The position numbers were made by a program, and so were the translations under genes. A model generated the notes under the pieces. That model saw nothing but the letters and a program-made list of their open reading frames with translations, had not been told where the DNA came from and did not search any database. Below are positions 25,360 to 35,186 of a stretch of DNA of 64,000 bases, in pieces (the stretch's first letter is position 1; each line of letters begins with the position of its first letter). Source of the stretch: Agrobacterium tumefaciens (GTDB taxonomy: Bacteria; Pseudomonadota; Alphaproteobacteria; Rhizobiales; Rhizobiaceae); assembly GCF_000834635.1 (NCBI RefSeq), contig NZ_JXQV01000006.1, forward strand, positions 126,501 through 190,500, in the 5' to 3' direction.

Positions 25360-26849
25360 ATGTCGCTTCCTCGCGTGATTTTTCTAAGGTCTGTCGGCAA
25401 TGTCAGGTGGAACGTGCTGCCCTTGCCAAGCTCGGACACGACCGTAATGTCTCCGCCTAAATTTCTGATGAGTGAGCGCACATGGGCAAGTCCGATGCCT
25501 TCACCCTGCTGGTCCTGCTCTCCGGCGCGGCGGAAGAGCTCGAAAATGCGCTCGTAATCGTCGTCGGCAATACCGCGCCCATTGTCGCTCACATCCACGC
25601 GCACAATACCCCGGCCTTGCGGCAGAATGCGGGCGCTCAGTTCGAGCGGGCGTCCGGGCATCTGGTATTTGACGGCGTTATCGAAGAGATTGCCGAGGAT
25701 CTGATCGAGTGAAATGCGGTCGCTGATAACCGTAAAATTCTGCACGTCTACATCGATGGTGCCGTCCACGGCGGTCACCTGATGCTGCACGCTTGCCGCT
25801 GCCGATGTCAGGATTTCCTTGAGATCGACCTTCTCAGCCTGAAGCTTGCGGCGTCCGTCGCGGGAAATTTTCAGGATGGCGTTGATCAACTGGTCCATCT
25901 TGCGTGTGGAGGAGCGGATGAAGCCCATGGCTTCGGGCAGGTCTTCCTGCACAGCAAGTCTTGCGTCCTGCACATCCCGCTCGGATAGCGGCTTTCCATC
26001 CGCAAGAACAAATGCCTGAACCGGCTTCAGCGATGCGTCGAATTCCGAAAGAAAGCCCATGATGTTTACCAGCGGTGCGCGCAGATCATGAGTCACGATA
26101 TAGGCGAAACGCTGGATTTCCTGATTGGCGCGAATGAGGTCGCGGGTTCGCTCATCCACGCGCTCTTCCAGTCCGCGGTTCAATTCATCCACCTCTTCGC
26201 GAGAGCGCATAAGCTCGCGGATGTATTTCACGATTAGTCCCAGCGCACCGCCAAGCACACCCAGAATGGCAATCGCCCCGCCGATCGTTACCCAGCGAAG
26301 GTTCTCTGCCGCCGATAGTTGGTCGGCCACGATGACGCGAAGGCGGTCATCCGTCATCTGCTGGAAATGGTTGAGCGTATCGCGGATGGCGCGCATATAG
26401 GCAAGGCCGGTATCGCTGCGCACAAGCTCGATGGCCTCGGGCATCCGATCATTTCTGACCAGCTCGATGCCGCGACCGATTTCGGCCAGCTTGGCGTCGA
26501 GGTTGGATTGCAAAGCGCCAAGTTCGGGCTTGTATTCCGGGCGGTCGCCCACGCGTTCAACGAGCAGGGCACGCTTGTTGGCCAGCGTCGCCAATGCGTC
26601 CTGATAGGGCACGAGATAGCGCTCGTCACTCGTCAGAAGGAAGCCACGTTGTCCGGTTTCCGCATCCTGTACGGTGGTCAGGACGTCGAGAATGGAAGCG
26701 CGCAGCCGCCGCAGCTCTGCGGTTTCCTGGGAATATTTGTTGTTTGCCTGGACCAGCCAGAGCGATGTCGTAACCATCCCCACGAGCAGGACAACGCCCA
26801 CACCCAGCATGATAAGCGTTCGTTGAATGAACGCAGATAATTTAGCCAC
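25356..26849 (-). CDS. CHASE3-domain sensor histidine kinase
   Basis: 497 residues. A first membrane segment (~11-33) precedes a periplasmic CHASE3-type helical sensor with QDAETGQRGFLL (61-71), a second membrane segment (~187-208), a coiled linker, the phospho-acceptor His254 in IVTHDLRAPL, and an HATPase domain (NLFDNAVKYQ, VSDNGRGI, GEGIGLAHV). The bacteriophytochrome-like kinase core pairs well with an Rcp1-type receiver, encoded next. The ligand of the sensor is not known. Confidence 0.86.
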   Translation of the reverse strand: MAKLSAFIQRTLIMLGVGVVLLVGMVTTSLWLVQANNKYSQETAELRRLRASILDVLTTVQDAETGQRGFLLTSDERYLVPYQDALATLANKRALLVERVGDRPEYKPELGALQSNLDAKLAEIGRGIELVRNDRMPEAIELVRSDTGLAYMRAIRDTLNHFQQMTDDRLRVIVADQLSAAENLRWVTIGGAIAILGVLGGALGLIVKYIRELMRSREEVDELNRGLEERVDERTRDLIRANQEIQRFAYIVTHDLRAPLVNIMGFLSEFDASLKPVQAFVLADGKPLSERDVQDARLAVQEDLPEAMGFIRSSTRKMDQLINAILKISRDGRRKLQAEKVDLKEILTSAAASVQHQVTAVDGTIDVDVQNFTVISDRISLDQILGNLFDNAVKYQMPGRPLELSARILPQGRGIVRVDVSDNGRGIADDDYERIFELFRRAGEQDQQGEGIGLAHVRSLIRNLGGDITVVSELGKGSTFHLTLPTDLRKITRGSDI

Positions 26850-27000
26850 CGCAAGCCCCGTATTTTTTTAGATATCGCGTAAATAGTCCAGCGGCGGTTG
26901 CTTATGCAAGGCATTGCTACAGCAATGGTTAAGTTGTTCACTTTTATCGAACATGCCGCATGGCATTCGGGCGCGATGCCTGTGGTTTTAAACACAAAAA

Positions 27001-27024
27001 ACCCATCCGCTGCGGCGGATGGGT
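27001..27024 (-). terminator. Rho-independent terminator of accA
   Basis: ACCCATCCGC (27001-27010) and GCGGATGGGT (27015-27024) make a perfect 10-bp stem with a 4-base loop. On the minus strand it is followed by a T-run (TTTTTGTGTTT) about 25 bases after the accA stop, a classic intrinsic terminator. Confidence 0.9.
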
Positions 27025-27048
27025 TCAATTCTGGTCGGCAATTGTTGT

Positions 27049-28002
27049 TTAGAGGCTGCGGCCAATATCGAGAAACTTCTGGCGGCGTTCGGCGCGCAAC
27101 TGCGTGCCTGCCAGCGGAACCAGATCGCGCAGTGCCGCGTCGATGGTCTTGCCGGTTGCTGCGATAACCTTTGCCGGGTCACGGTGGGCGCCGCCCATCG
27201 GTTCTGGAATGATGCCATCAATCACGCCCAGCGACCGCAGATCCTCTGAGGTGATGCGCATATTGGTGGCCGCTTCCTTGGCGCGGGTGGAATCGCGCCA
27301 CAGAATGGAGGCTGCACCTTCGGGTGAAATCACCGAATAGATGGCGTGTTCCAGCATGTAGACGCGGTTACCGGTGGCGATGGCGATGGCTCCGCCCGAT
27401 CCGCCTTCACCGATGACCACGGAGATGATCGGAACCTTGGCATTGAGGCACATTTCCGTTGAACGCGCGATGGCTTCCGCCTGTCCGCGCTCTTCGGCAC
27501 CAACGCCTGGATAGGCACCTGCAGTGTCGATCAGCGTCACGACGGGAAGACCGAAACGGTCGGCCAGCTCAAGCACGCGGATCGCTTTGCGGTATCCTTC
27601 GGGACGCGGGCTGCCGAAATTGTGTTTCAGGCGCGATTTGGTGTCGCTGCCCTTTTCCTGGCCAATGATGGCGACTGCCTGTCCGTTGAAACGGCCGAGA
27701 CCTGCCTGGATCGCGGCATCCTCGGCAAATTTGCGGTCGCCAGCCAAGGGGGTAAAATCGGTGAACAGCGCCTTGGCATAGTCAACGAAATGGGGCCGCT
27801 GGGGATGACGCGCAACCTGCGTCTTCTGCCAGGCGTTCAGTTTGGAGTAGATATCCTGCATCGCGTCCTGAACGCGCGATTCAAGACGGGAAATCTCCTC
27901 CGACGTATCTATGCTCTCGTCTTCGGCAGCGAGTTTTTTCAACTCGAGAATTTTGCCTTCGAGGTCCGAGATAGGTTTTTCGAAGTCGAGGTAGCTGTGC
28001 AT
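27049..28002 (-). CDS. accA: Acetyl-CoA carboxylase carboxyltransferase subunit alpha
   Basis: 317 residues, the usual length. The family segments are all present: LDFEKPISDLE at the start, then the carboxyltransferase core RPEGYRKAIRVLELADRFGLPVV, DTAGAYPGVGAEERGQAEAIA, GEGGSGGAIAI and MLEHAIYSVISPEGAASILW. With AccD it transfers the carboxyl group from biotin to acetyl-CoA, the first step of fatty acid synthesis. It follows xerD after 63 bases and ends in a strong terminator. Confidence 0.96.
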   Translation of the reverse strand: MHSYLDFEKPISDLEGKILELKKLAAEDESIDTSEEISRLESRVQDAMQDIYSKLNAWQKTQVARHPQRPHFVDYAKALFTDFTPLAGDRKFAEDAAIQAGLGRFNGQAVAIIGQEKGSDTKSRLKHNFGSPRPEGYRKAIRVLELADRFGLPVVTLIDTAGAYPGVGAEERGQAEAIARSTEMCLNAKVPIISVVIGEGGSGGAIAIATGNRVYMLEHAIYSVISPEGAASILWRDSTRAKEAATNMRITSEDLRSLGVIDGIIPEPMGGAHRDPAKVIAATGKTIDAALRDLVPLAGTQLRAERRQKFLDIGRSL

Positions 28003-28065
28003 GAGATCCGATTCCGATCGTTTTGCGCAAGGTTGTACCGGATTATTCCGGCGGTTTTGGACGCT

Positions 28066-29019
28066 CTATTCAAGGTTTTTGGCCTGTTTGGCAAGAGGGT
28101 GGTGCGTTTGTACCAGTTCTTGCAGCCGTTCTTCCAGCACATGTGTATAGATTTGTGTCGTGGAAATGTCCGAATGGCCAAGCAGTTCCTGCACGGCGCG
28201 CAGGTCAGCACCGTTCTGCAGCAGGTGGCTGGCAAAAGCGTGCCGTATCACGTGCGGCGATATGGTGGATGGTGTCAGGCCAGCGCGAATGGCGATATCT
28301 TTGAGGTCGCGGGCAAATACCTGCCGTGGCAGATGCCCCTCCTTGCCGTTGGATGGAAACAGCCACGTGCTTTCAGGCTGGCCCTCCTTTTGGGGTGCCA
28401 GGGCATTTCTTGCCTGTTCGTATTTGTCCATCGCCGCCATGGCCGCGCGCGACAACAGCACCATCCGGTCCTTGTTGCCCTTTCCCCGGATCATCAGAAA
28501 GCGGCCTTCATGGCGCAAAACCTTGGCCGGAAGGGAAACCAGTTCGCTTACCCGCATGCCGGTCGCATAGAGAAGCTCGAGCAGCAAGTGCATGCGAATG
28601 CGCGCAAGCTGGCCAGGACCTTCCGTTTCTGCTTCTTGGGAGGCTTGGGCTAAAAGCGCGGTAACATTGGCAACGCTCATGGTTTTTGGCAGGGAGCGGC
28701 CCTTGCGCGGCGCATCCAGTATGCCCGTCGGGTCATCGCCACGCAGACCCTCCGAATAGAGAAACTTGTAAAACTGCCGCATGGAAGACAGACGCCTCGC
28801 CTGCGAGGAGGCGGCAAAGCCCTGTGCCGAAAGATGAGTGAGATAGGCCGATAGATCGGATGAAGCCGCCTCGCTGAAAGCCACTTTGCGGTCTGTCAGA
28901 AAGTCTGCAAGGTCGTTCAGATCGCGCTCATAGGATGTCAACGTGTTGGTGGCCGATCCCCGTTCGGCGCTCATCATTTCCAGAAAACTTTCCAGCCGCG
29001 CATTGTCCTGAGCCTTCAT
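28066..29019 (-). CDS. xerD: Tyrosine recombinase XerD
   Basis: 317 residues with an N-terminal SAM-like DNA-binding domain ([15 protein letters not shown]...) and a catalytic domain with the Arg of [21 protein letters not shown], and [15 protein letters not shown] ending in the nucleophile Tyr. It resolves chromosome dimers with XerC at dif. I chose the ATG at 29019; the open frame upstream is unsupported and covers the small membrane protein gene. xerD-accA adjacency is typical of Rhizobiaceae. Confidence 0.93.
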   Translation of the reverse strand: MKAQDNARLESFLEMMSAERGSATNTLTSYERDLNDLADFLTDRKVAFSEAASSDLSAYLTHLSAQGFAASSQARRLSSMRQFYKFLYSEGLRGDDPTGILDAPRKGRSLPKTMSVANVTALLAQASQEAETEGPGQLARIRMHLLLELLYATGMRVSELVSLPAKVLRHEGRFLMIRGKGNKDRMVLLSRAAMAAMDKYEQARNALAPQKEGQPESTWLFPSNGKEGHLPRQVFARDLKDIAIRAGLTPSTISPHVIRHAFASHLLQNGADLRAVQELLGHSDISTTQIYTHVLEERLQELVQTHHPLAKQAKNLE

Positions 29020-29036
29020 TGAAACAGCCTTCGTCC

Positions 29037-29189
29037 TCAAGGGGTGGGCGGGTTCAGCCGCTCGGATGGAATTCTGACCGTAATTTCCCGCTCCCGCGGC
29101 TCCACCAGCATGACAAGCGACAGCATGCTGCCATAGATGATGCCAGCTATGGCGACCAGAACGAAGATGAAGCGAAAAAGGGTTGGCAT
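29037..29189 (-). CDS. Small single-pass membrane protein (50 aa)
   Basis: A 50-residue protein with one hydrophobic helix ([21 protein letters not shown] in part) and a charged, proline-rich C-terminus. It sits 17 bases upstream of xerD in the same direction. Small genes at this place are common in Rhizobiaceae; no function is known to me. The ATG at 29189 is chosen because the residues further upstream are not hydrophobic and overlap the aroK control region. Confidence 0.6.
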   Translation of the reverse strand: MPTLFRFIFVLVAIAGIIYGSMLSLVMLVEPREREITVRIPSERLNPPTP

Positions 29190-29361
29190 GCATACTCCGG
29201 TCAGGTCTTGGCACTTCATATCAGGCGCAGTTGCGGCAAAGGCAAGGTCCGCACCCCGCATTTGCCATGGGTCTTAGAGGCGATTCTCGTTCTATAAGGC
29301 GCAATTAGGCTTGACGCTTGGTAAACATTTGCAGATACCGATCCCAAACGGACCATCATTC

Positions 29362-29958
29362 ATGAGCGAACCCAACACAAGTTTTCACCCTGCTACAGGT
29401 GAGAAATCGATCGGTGAAAAAGCGCGGGCTGCGCTTGGAAAGCGGAACCTTGTTTTCGTGGGCTTGATGGGCGCGGGCAAGTCCGCCATTGGCAGGCTGG
29501 TCGCCCAACAGCTCAGGATACCTTTCATCGACACCGATGTTGAAATCGAGCGCGTATCGCGCATGACGATTTCCGAACTGTTTGCCGCCTACGGCGAAGA
29601 TGAGTTCCGGGCGCTCGAAAAGCGGGTCATCAAGCGGCTGTTGCGCGGCGGGCCTAAGGTTGTTTCGACCGGTGGCGGGGCTTTCGTTAATGAAGGCACG
29701 CGCAAGCAGATCAAGCGCGGCAGCATATCCATGTGGCTGAAAGCCGACCTCGATGTCTTGTGGGAGCGGGTCAACAAACGCGAACACCGGCCTTTGCTGA
29801 AGACAGAAAACCCGAAAGCCACATTGCAGGCTCTGATGGAGCGCCGCTACCCGATTTATGAAGAAGCCGACATAACGATCGAGTCACGCGATGTCCGCAA
29901 GGAAATCATCGTGCATGAAGTGCTGGAAGCAATCGTCGGTGCAGAGCAGAAAGCCTGA
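29362..29958 (+). CDS. aroK: Shikimate kinase
   Basis: 198 residues, with a short N-terminal extension. Walker A is GLMGAGKS (34-41), the shikimate-contact Asp lies in DTDVEIE, the phosphate-site STGGGAF and the lid Arg region HRPLL are all present. It phosphorylates shikimate in the aromatic amino acid pathway. aroB follows after 3 bases, so they form one operon. I used the ATG at 29362, not the longer frame from 29311. Confidence 0.95.
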   Translation: MSEPNTSFHPATGEKSIGEKARAALGKRNLVFVGLMGAGKSAIGRLVAQQLRIPFIDTDVEIERVSRMTISELFAAYGEDEFRALEKRVIKRLLRGGPKVVSTGGGAFVNEGTRKQIKRGSISMWLKADLDVLWERVNKREHRPLLKTENPKATLQALMERRYPIYEEADITIESRDVRKEIIVHEVLEAIVGAEQKA

Positions 29959-29961
29959 TCC

Positions 29962-31095
29962 ATGACATCTCACGAAATGCCCGCCGATGAACGCCTCGTA
30001 CATGTGCCGCTGCCGGACCGCGCCTATGATATTCTAATCGGACCTGGCCTCGTCAGCCGTGCAGGCGGCGAGATTTCCTCGCGCCTGAAGGGAAAGCGCG
30101 CCGCCATCATCACCGATGAGCATGTTGCGCCGCTCTACCTCGAGGCTTTGATGGACGGCCTTCAGACGGATGGCATCGAGGCCGTCTCCCTGACGCTGCC
30201 GGCTGGTGAAAAGACCAAGAGCTTTGAGCATCTGATGACCGTTTGCGATACCGTGCTTGCAGCGCGTATCGAGCGCAACGATGCGGTGATTGCGCTGGGT
30301 GGCGGCGTCATCGGCGATCTCGCGGGCTTTGCCGCAGGCATCGTTCGCCGTGGCGTCCGCTTCGTGCAGATCCCGACATCGCTTTTGGCGCAGGTCGATT
30401 CGTCGGTTGGCGGCAAGACCGGCATCAATTCTCGCCACGGCAAGAACCTTGTCGGCGTCTTTCATCAGCCCGATCTCGTGCTCGCTGATACCGCGGTGCT
30501 GGATACGTTGAGCCCACGCGAATTTCGCGCCGGTTATGCGGAGGTCGTTAAATACGGCCTGATCGACAAGCCGGAGTTTTTCGGCTGGCTGGAGAAGAAC
30601 TGGACCGACATCCTTGCGGGTGGCCCGGCTCGTATCGAGGCCATTGCCGTCAGCTGTCAGGCGAAATCGGATGTGGTGGTCGCCGACGAAAAGGAAAATG
30701 GCGTCCGGGCCCTGCTCAATCTGGGCCACACTTTCGGCCACGCGCTTGAAAGTGCGACGGAATACGATAGCCGGCGTCTGGTCCACGGCGAAGGCGTTGC
30801 CATCGGCATGGTGCTTGCGCACCAGTTTTCCGCACGGCTCAATCTGGCAAGCCCTGATGATGCCGCCCGTGTCGAAGCGCATCTGAAGGCCGTCGGCCTG
30901 CCGACGACCATGAAGGACATTCCCGGCGCCCTGCCACCGGTTGAAACGCTGCTGACCGCGATTGCCCAGGACAAGAAGGTCAAGGGCGGCAAGCTGACCT
31001 TCATCCTCACCCAAGGCATCGGCCAGTCCTTCGTGGCAGATGATGTGGCGGCGTCAGAGGTGCAGTCGTTCCTTAGCGAAAAGCATCCGGGCTGA
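29962..31095 (+). CDS. aroB: 3-Dehydroquinate synthase
   Basis: 377 residues of the dehydroquinate synthase family: DEHVAPLYLEAL, GGGVIGDLAGFAAG for NAD, PTSLLAQVDSSVGGKTGINSRHGKNLVG spanning the substrate and metal region in segments, and LNLGHTFGHALE with metal-binding His residues. It makes 3-dehydroquinate from DAHP. It converges on the BolA gene with a 6-base gap. Confidence 0.96.
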   Translation: MTSHEMPADERLVHVPLPDRAYDILIGPGLVSRAGGEISSRLKGKRAAIITDEHVAPLYLEALMDGLQTDGIEAVSLTLPAGEKTKSFEHLMTVCDTVLAARIERNDAVIALGGGVIGDLAGFAAGIVRRGVRFVQIPTSLLAQVDSSVGGKTGINSRHGKNLVGVFHQPDLVLADTAVLDTLSPREFRAGYAEVVKYGLIDKPEFFGWLEKNWTDILAGGPARIEAIAVSCQAKSDVVVADEKENGVRALLNLGHTFGHALESATEYDSRRLVHGEGVAIGMVLAHQFSARLNLASPDDAARVEAHLKAVGLPTTMKDIPGALPPVETLLTAIAQDKKVKGGKLTFILTQGIGQSFVADDVAASEVQSFLSEKHPG

Positions 31096-31101
31096 TTAAT
31101 C

Positions 31102-31383
31102 TCAGAACCGGGTCTTTTCTCCCGGGGCTGCTATCTCGAGCGCAAGCGCGTGCAGACCAGCATCCAGTTCCGGCTTCAGCAGGGCGTTGACGGCGCGGTG
31201 GCGGTCAACACGGGACTTGCCTGTAAAGCTTTCTGACACCATCTGAACACGCATATGCGTCTCGTCTGCGCCGGTCATATCCGGCTGATGTCCCGCATGC
31301 ATATGACTTTCATCAATGACCTTGAGTCGCTCAGGCGCGAACGCTTCTTTGAGCTTGTTTTCTATGCTGTCGCGCAAGGTCAT
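31102..31383 (-). CDS. BolA/IbaG-family protein
   Basis: 93 residues from the ATG at 31383. The BolA fold is seen in LTLRD...IENKLKEAFAPERLKVIDESHMH, HMRVQMVSESFTGKSRVDRHRAV and the C-terminal LHALALEIAAPGE. The conserved His residues are in SHMHAGH and SRVDRHR. BolA proteins pair with monothiol glutaredoxins in iron-sulfur handling. A TTG five codons earlier is an alternative start; GGAGA before the ATG supports the shorter form. Confidence 0.88.
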   Translation of the reverse strand: MTLRDSIENKLKEAFAPERLKVIDESHMHAGHQPDMTGADETHMRVQMVSESFTGKSRVDRHRAVNALLKPELDAGLHALALEIAAPGEKTRF

Positions 31384-31496
31384 GTGTGGCGTCTCCAATG
31401 GGTCGTGCCTCTAAAAGGGGGTTATCTAAAGACCCGTAACATTCTGCTTTGTCAATTCTTGTTGTGCGCGATTTCGCGCACCATAATCAGGCTACC

Positions 31497-32126
31497 ATGA
31501 AACTGGATTCGAAATACTTCGACCGCATTCGCACACGCCGCAGAAAGGACCGGGAGCCTGAGATTCAGACCCCGACCTGTCAGTGGGATGGGTGCGAAAA
31601 GCCGGGCGCTCACCGTGCCCCCGTCGGCCGCCATGCCGAAGGGCAATTCTTCATGTTCTGTTTTGAGCATGTGAAGGATTACAACAAGGGTTATAATTAT
31701 TTTTCCGGCCTGTCGGATGCCGAAATCGCGCGATATCAGAAAGAGGCGATCACCGGGCATCGTCCCACCTGGACGGTTGGCGTCAACAAGAGCGCTGCTG
31801 AAAGTGCGCTGCATTCGACGCTTCGATCCGGTTCAGCCAGTGCGACCAATGCGCGCATCAGAGATCCCTTCGGCTTTGCATCCGGGCAGGGGCGGACCGG
31901 CGGCCCCCGTTATCAGCAGAGCCGCAAGCTCAAGACCCTGGAACAAAAAGCCTTCGATACGCTTGGGCTTTCTGTGAATGCCAATCAGGACGAAATAAAA
32001 CGGAGCTATAAGGACCTTGTCAAAAAGCACCATCCTGATGCTAATGGTGGTGATCGCGGTTCGGAGGAGCGTTTTCGTGCTGTAATTCAAGCCTACCAAT
32101 TGTTAAAGCAAGCAGGTTTCTGCTAA
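31497..32126 (+). CDS. J-domain (DnaJ-class) co-chaperone
   Basis: 209 residues. An N-terminal cysteine-containing segment (TCQWDGCEKPGAHRAPVGR) and a C-terminal J-domain (ALGLSVNANQDEIKRSYKDLVKKHHPD) with the HPD motif at 179-181. J-proteins stimulate DnaK ATPase. The domain order, J at the end, and the cysteine-rich start are conserved in the Rhizobiales gene next to cobS. It is divergent from the BolA gene and precedes cobS by 65 bases. Confidence 0.85.
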   Translation: MKLDSKYFDRIRTRRRKDREPEIQTPTCQWDGCEKPGAHRAPVGRHAEGQFFMFCFEHVKDYNKGYNYFSGLSDAEIARYQKEAITGHRPTWTVGVNKSAAESALHSTLRSGSASATNARIRDPFGFASGQGRTGGPRYQQSRKLKTLEQKAFDTLGLSVNANQDEIKRSYKDLVKKHHPDANGGDRGSEERFRAVIQAYQLLKQAGFC

Positions 32127-32191
32127 GCCCTTTCCTGTGAGCGCCTGATAGATATTGTGGCCGGGTGGCTGCTACCCGCCTTGGAGTCGTT

Positions 32192-33181
32192 ATGAGCAAA
32201 ATTGACCTTGATATAACAAACCTGCCGGATACCACAGTCTCCGTGAGAGACGTTTTCGGTATCGACACGGATTTGCGCGTGCCTGCCTATTCGAAGGGTG
32301 ACGCCTATGTGCCGGATCTTGATCCGGACTACCTGTTCGACCGTGATACCACGCTCGCCATTCTGGCCGGTTTTGCTCACAACCGACGCGTGATGGTCTC
32401 GGGCTTTCATGGCACTGGTAAGTCAACCCATATCGAGCAGGTTGCGGCCCGCCTGAACTGGCCTTGCGTGCGCGTCAATCTGGATAGCCATGTCAGCCGT
32501 ATCGACCTCGTCGGCAAGGACGCCATCGTTCTGAAGGACGGCAAGCAGGTAACCGAATTCAAGGACGGCATTTTGCCATGGGCCTACCAGCACAATGTGG
32601 CGCTGGTATTCGATGAATATGATGCCGGTCGCCCGGACGTGATGTTCGTTATTCAGCGCGTGCTGGAATCATCAGGTCGCCTGACGCTGCTCGACCAGAG
32701 CCGCGTGATCCGTCCTCATCCTGCCTTCCGCATTTTCGCAACAGCCAACACGGTTGGCCTGGGTGATACGACCGGCCTCTACCACGGCACACAGCAGATC
32801 AACCAGGCACAGATGGACCGCTGGTCTGTCGTGACAACGCTGAACTATCTGCCGCATGAGCAGGAAGTTGCCATCGTTGTTGCCAAGGTCAAAAGCCTTG
32901 ATAACGCCAAGGGCCGCGAAACCGCCTCCAAGATGGTGCGTGTTGCCGATCTGACCCGTTCGGCCTTCGTCAATGGTGATCTTTCCACCGTCATGAGCCC
33001 GCGCACGGTCATCACCTGGGCCGAAAACGCCGATATTTTCGGCGATGTCGCCTTCGCGTTCCGCGTTACCTTCCTCAACAAGTGCGATGAGCTGGAGCGG
33101 ACGCTGGTGGCTGAACATTATCAGCGCGCATTTGGCGTCGAGTTGAAGGAAAGCGCTGCGAACATCGTTCTCAGCGCCTGA
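32192..33181 (+). CDS. cobS: Aerobic cobaltochelatase subunit CobS
   Basis: 329 residues, a MoxR-like AAA+ ATPase with Walker A GFHGTGKS (71-78) and Walker [10 protein letters not shown]. The N-terminus ([24 protein letters not shown]) is typical of CobS. With CobN and CobT it inserts cobalt into hydrogenobyrinate a,c-diamide in the aerobic cobalamin pathway. I used the ATG at 32192 with the GGAGTC ribosome site; the earlier frame is not needed. cobT follows after 100 bases; cobN is not in the window. Confidence 0.94.
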   Translation: MSKIDLDITNLPDTTVSVRDVFGIDTDLRVPAYSKGDAYVPDLDPDYLFDRDTTLAILAGFAHNRRVMVSGFHGTGKSTHIEQVAARLNWPCVRVNLDSHVSRIDLVGKDAIVLKDGKQVTEFKDGILPWAYQHNVALVFDEYDAGRPDVMFVIQRVLESSGRLTLLDQSRVIRPHPAFRIFATANTVGLGDTTGLYHGTQQINQAQMDRWSVVTTLNYLPHEQEVAIVVAKVKSLDNAKGRETASKMVRVADLTRSAFVNGDLSTVMSPRTVITWAENADIFGDVAFAFRVTFLNKCDELERTLVAEHYQRAFGVELKESAANIVLSA

Positions 33182-33281
33182 TTTTCCCCGGCATATCCGG
33201 AGAATGTCACCAGTAAGTTGAAGACACCAGCCCTTCCGCCATCCGGCGGAGGGCGAGCGTTCAGGATCGACAGGAAAGACC

Positions 33282-35186
33282 ATGGCAGGCCGCGGCGACA
33301 ATGTGAGACCCAAATCCGGGACGGTGATCGATGCAGAACCGCTGCGTCAGGCCATTACCGGATGTGTGCGCTCGATTGCGGGTGACTCGGAAGTCGAAGT
33401 GGTCTTTGCCAATGAACGCCCCGGTTTGGCCGGTGAGCGCATGCGCCTGCCGGAAATCTCCAAGAAACCGACCGTTCAGGAAATCGCCATTACCCGAGGC
33501 CTTGGTGATTCCATGGCGTTGCGTCTGGCCTGCCACGATAGCGATATCCACGCCACCATGTCGCCGCAGGGGCCGGATGCAAGGCTGATCTTCGATGCGG
33601 TGGAACAGGCACGTGTGGAATCCATCGGCGCCATGCGTATGGCTGGCATGGCATCCAACATCAGCGCGATGAATGCCGAGAAATACGCCAAGGCGAATTT
33701 CGTCAATATCAAAACCCAGGAAGAAGCGCCACTCGCCGAAGCCATCGCCATGATGGTTCGCGAAAAGCTGACCGGCGAGAAGCCTCCGCAAAGTGCAGGC
33801 CAGGTGCTGGATCTCTGGCGGCCATTCATTGAAGACAAGGCCTCTGCCGATCTTCAGGATCTGTCCAAGGTCGTTGAAGACCAGAAGGCCTTTTCGAAGC
33901 TCATCCGCAAGATGCTGACCTCCATGCAGATGGCGGAGGATTTTGGCGACGAGGACGACCAGCCCGAAAGCCAGGAAACCGAGAGCGAAGAAGACCAGCC
34001 CGCCAGCAACGAGACGCAGGAAGAGCAGGTCGAGGAAGAAGCCGGTTCCGACGCCGCCCCTGCCGAAGAGAGCGAAGCCTCTCAGGAGCAGATGGAAGAC
34101 GGCGAGATGGATGGTGCCGAGATGTCGGAGGACGAAATGTCCGACGATCTCGATGAGGATTCCGAAACGCCCGGCGAAACCCGTCGTCCAAACAGCCCCT
34201 TCGATGATTTCAACGAGAAGGTCGATTACCGCATCTTCACGCAGGAATTCGACGAAGAAATTTCCGCCGAAGAACTTTGCGACGAAGCCGAGCTCGACCG
34301 TCTGCGGGCGTTCCTCGACAAGCAGCTCGCGCATTTGCAGGGTGCCGTCGGGCGCCTGGCCAACCGTTTGCAACGTCGCCTGATGGCGCAGCAGAACCGG
34401 TCGTGGGATTTCGATCTGGAAGAGGGCTATCTCGATCCGGCCCGTCTCGTGCGTCTGGTGATCGACCCCATGCAGCCGCTGTCTTTCAAGAAGGAACGCG
34501 ATACCAAGTTCCGCGATACGGTTGTCTCGCTGGTCATCGACAATTCCGGCTCCATGCGCGGCCGCCCGATTACGGTTGCGGCCACCTGCGCCGATATTCT
34601 GGCGCGCACTCTGGAACGTTCGGGCGTGAAAGTGGAAATTCTCGGCTTTACGACGAAAGCCTGGAAGGGCGGTCAATCGCGTGAGCAGTGGCTGGCCAAT
34701 GGCAAGCCGCCATCTCCCGGTCGCCTCAACGACCTGCGCCACATTGTCTACAAGTCGGCAGACGCGCCATGGCGTCGTTCGCGCCGCAATCTCGGCCTCA
34801 TGATGCGTGAAGGCTTGCTGAAGGAAAACATCGACGGCGAGGCACTGATGTGGGCACATAACCGCCTCATCAACCGGCCTGAACAGCGCAAGATCATGAT
34901 GATGATCTCGGATGGTGCGCCGGTGGATGATTCGACGCTTTCGGTCAATCCGGGCAACTATCTGGAGCGCCACCTGCGCGCCGTCATCGAGCAGATCGAG
35001 ACACGCTCGTCGGTGGAACTGCTTGCCATCGGTATCGGCCATGACGTGACGCGCTACTATCGCCGCGCCGTGACGATTGTGGATGCAGACGAATTGGCAG
35101 GCGCGATGACCGAGCAACTCGCCGCGTTGTTTGAAGATACGAGCGCAGCCCCCCGCCGGTCCGGCAGGATGCGCCGTGCCAGCTAG
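33282..35186 (+). CDS. cobT: Aerobic cobaltochelatase subunit CobT
   Basis: 634 residues, the usual CobT length. An N-terminal helical region is followed by a very acidic linker (about residues 222-305, rich in Glu, Asp and Ser) and a C-terminal von Willebrand A domain whose metal site is DNSGSMRG (Asp420 first). It completes the CobNST chelatase. The acidic linker is normal for the family. The gene for a phytase-like protein starts within or just after its last codons. Confidence 0.94.
   Translation: MAGRGDNVRPKSGTVIDAEPLRQAITGCVRSIAGDSEVEVVFANERPGLAGERMRLPEISKKPTVQEIAITRGLGDSMALRLACHDSDIHATMSPQGPDARLIFDAVEQARVESIGAMRMAGMASNISAMNAEKYAKANFVNIKTQEEAPLAEAIAMMVREKLTGEKPPQSAGQVLDLWRPFIEDKASADLQDLSKVVEDQKAFSKLIRKMLTSMQMAEDFGDEDDQPESQETESEEDQPASNETQEEQVEEEAGSDAAPAEESEASQEQMEDGEMDGAEMSEDEMSDDLDEDSETPGETRRPNSPFDDFNEKVDYRIFTQEFDEEISAEELCDEAELDRLRAFLDKQLAHLQGAVGRLANRLQRRLMAQQNRSWDFDLEEGYLDPARLVRLVIDPMQPLSFKKERDTKFRDTVVSLVIDNSGSMRGRPITVAATCADILARTLERSGVKVEILGFTTKAWKGGQSREQWLANGKPPSPGRLNDLRHIVYKSADAPWRRSRRNLGLMMREGLLKENIDGEALMWAHNRLINRPEQRKIMMMISDGAPVDDSTLSVNPGNYLERHLRAVIEQIETRSSVELLAIGIGHDVTRYYRRAVTIVDADELAGAMTEQLAALFEDTSAAPRRSGRMRRAS

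Noticed and set aside
28066-29214. Longer xerD start at 29214
   Set aside because: The added 65 residues are unlike any XerD and cover the small membrane protein gene.
31108-31125. CCGGG/CCCGG hairpin between aroB and the BolA gene
   Set aside because: Only a 5-bp stem with an 8-base loop, inside the BolA coding end. Too weak to call a terminator.
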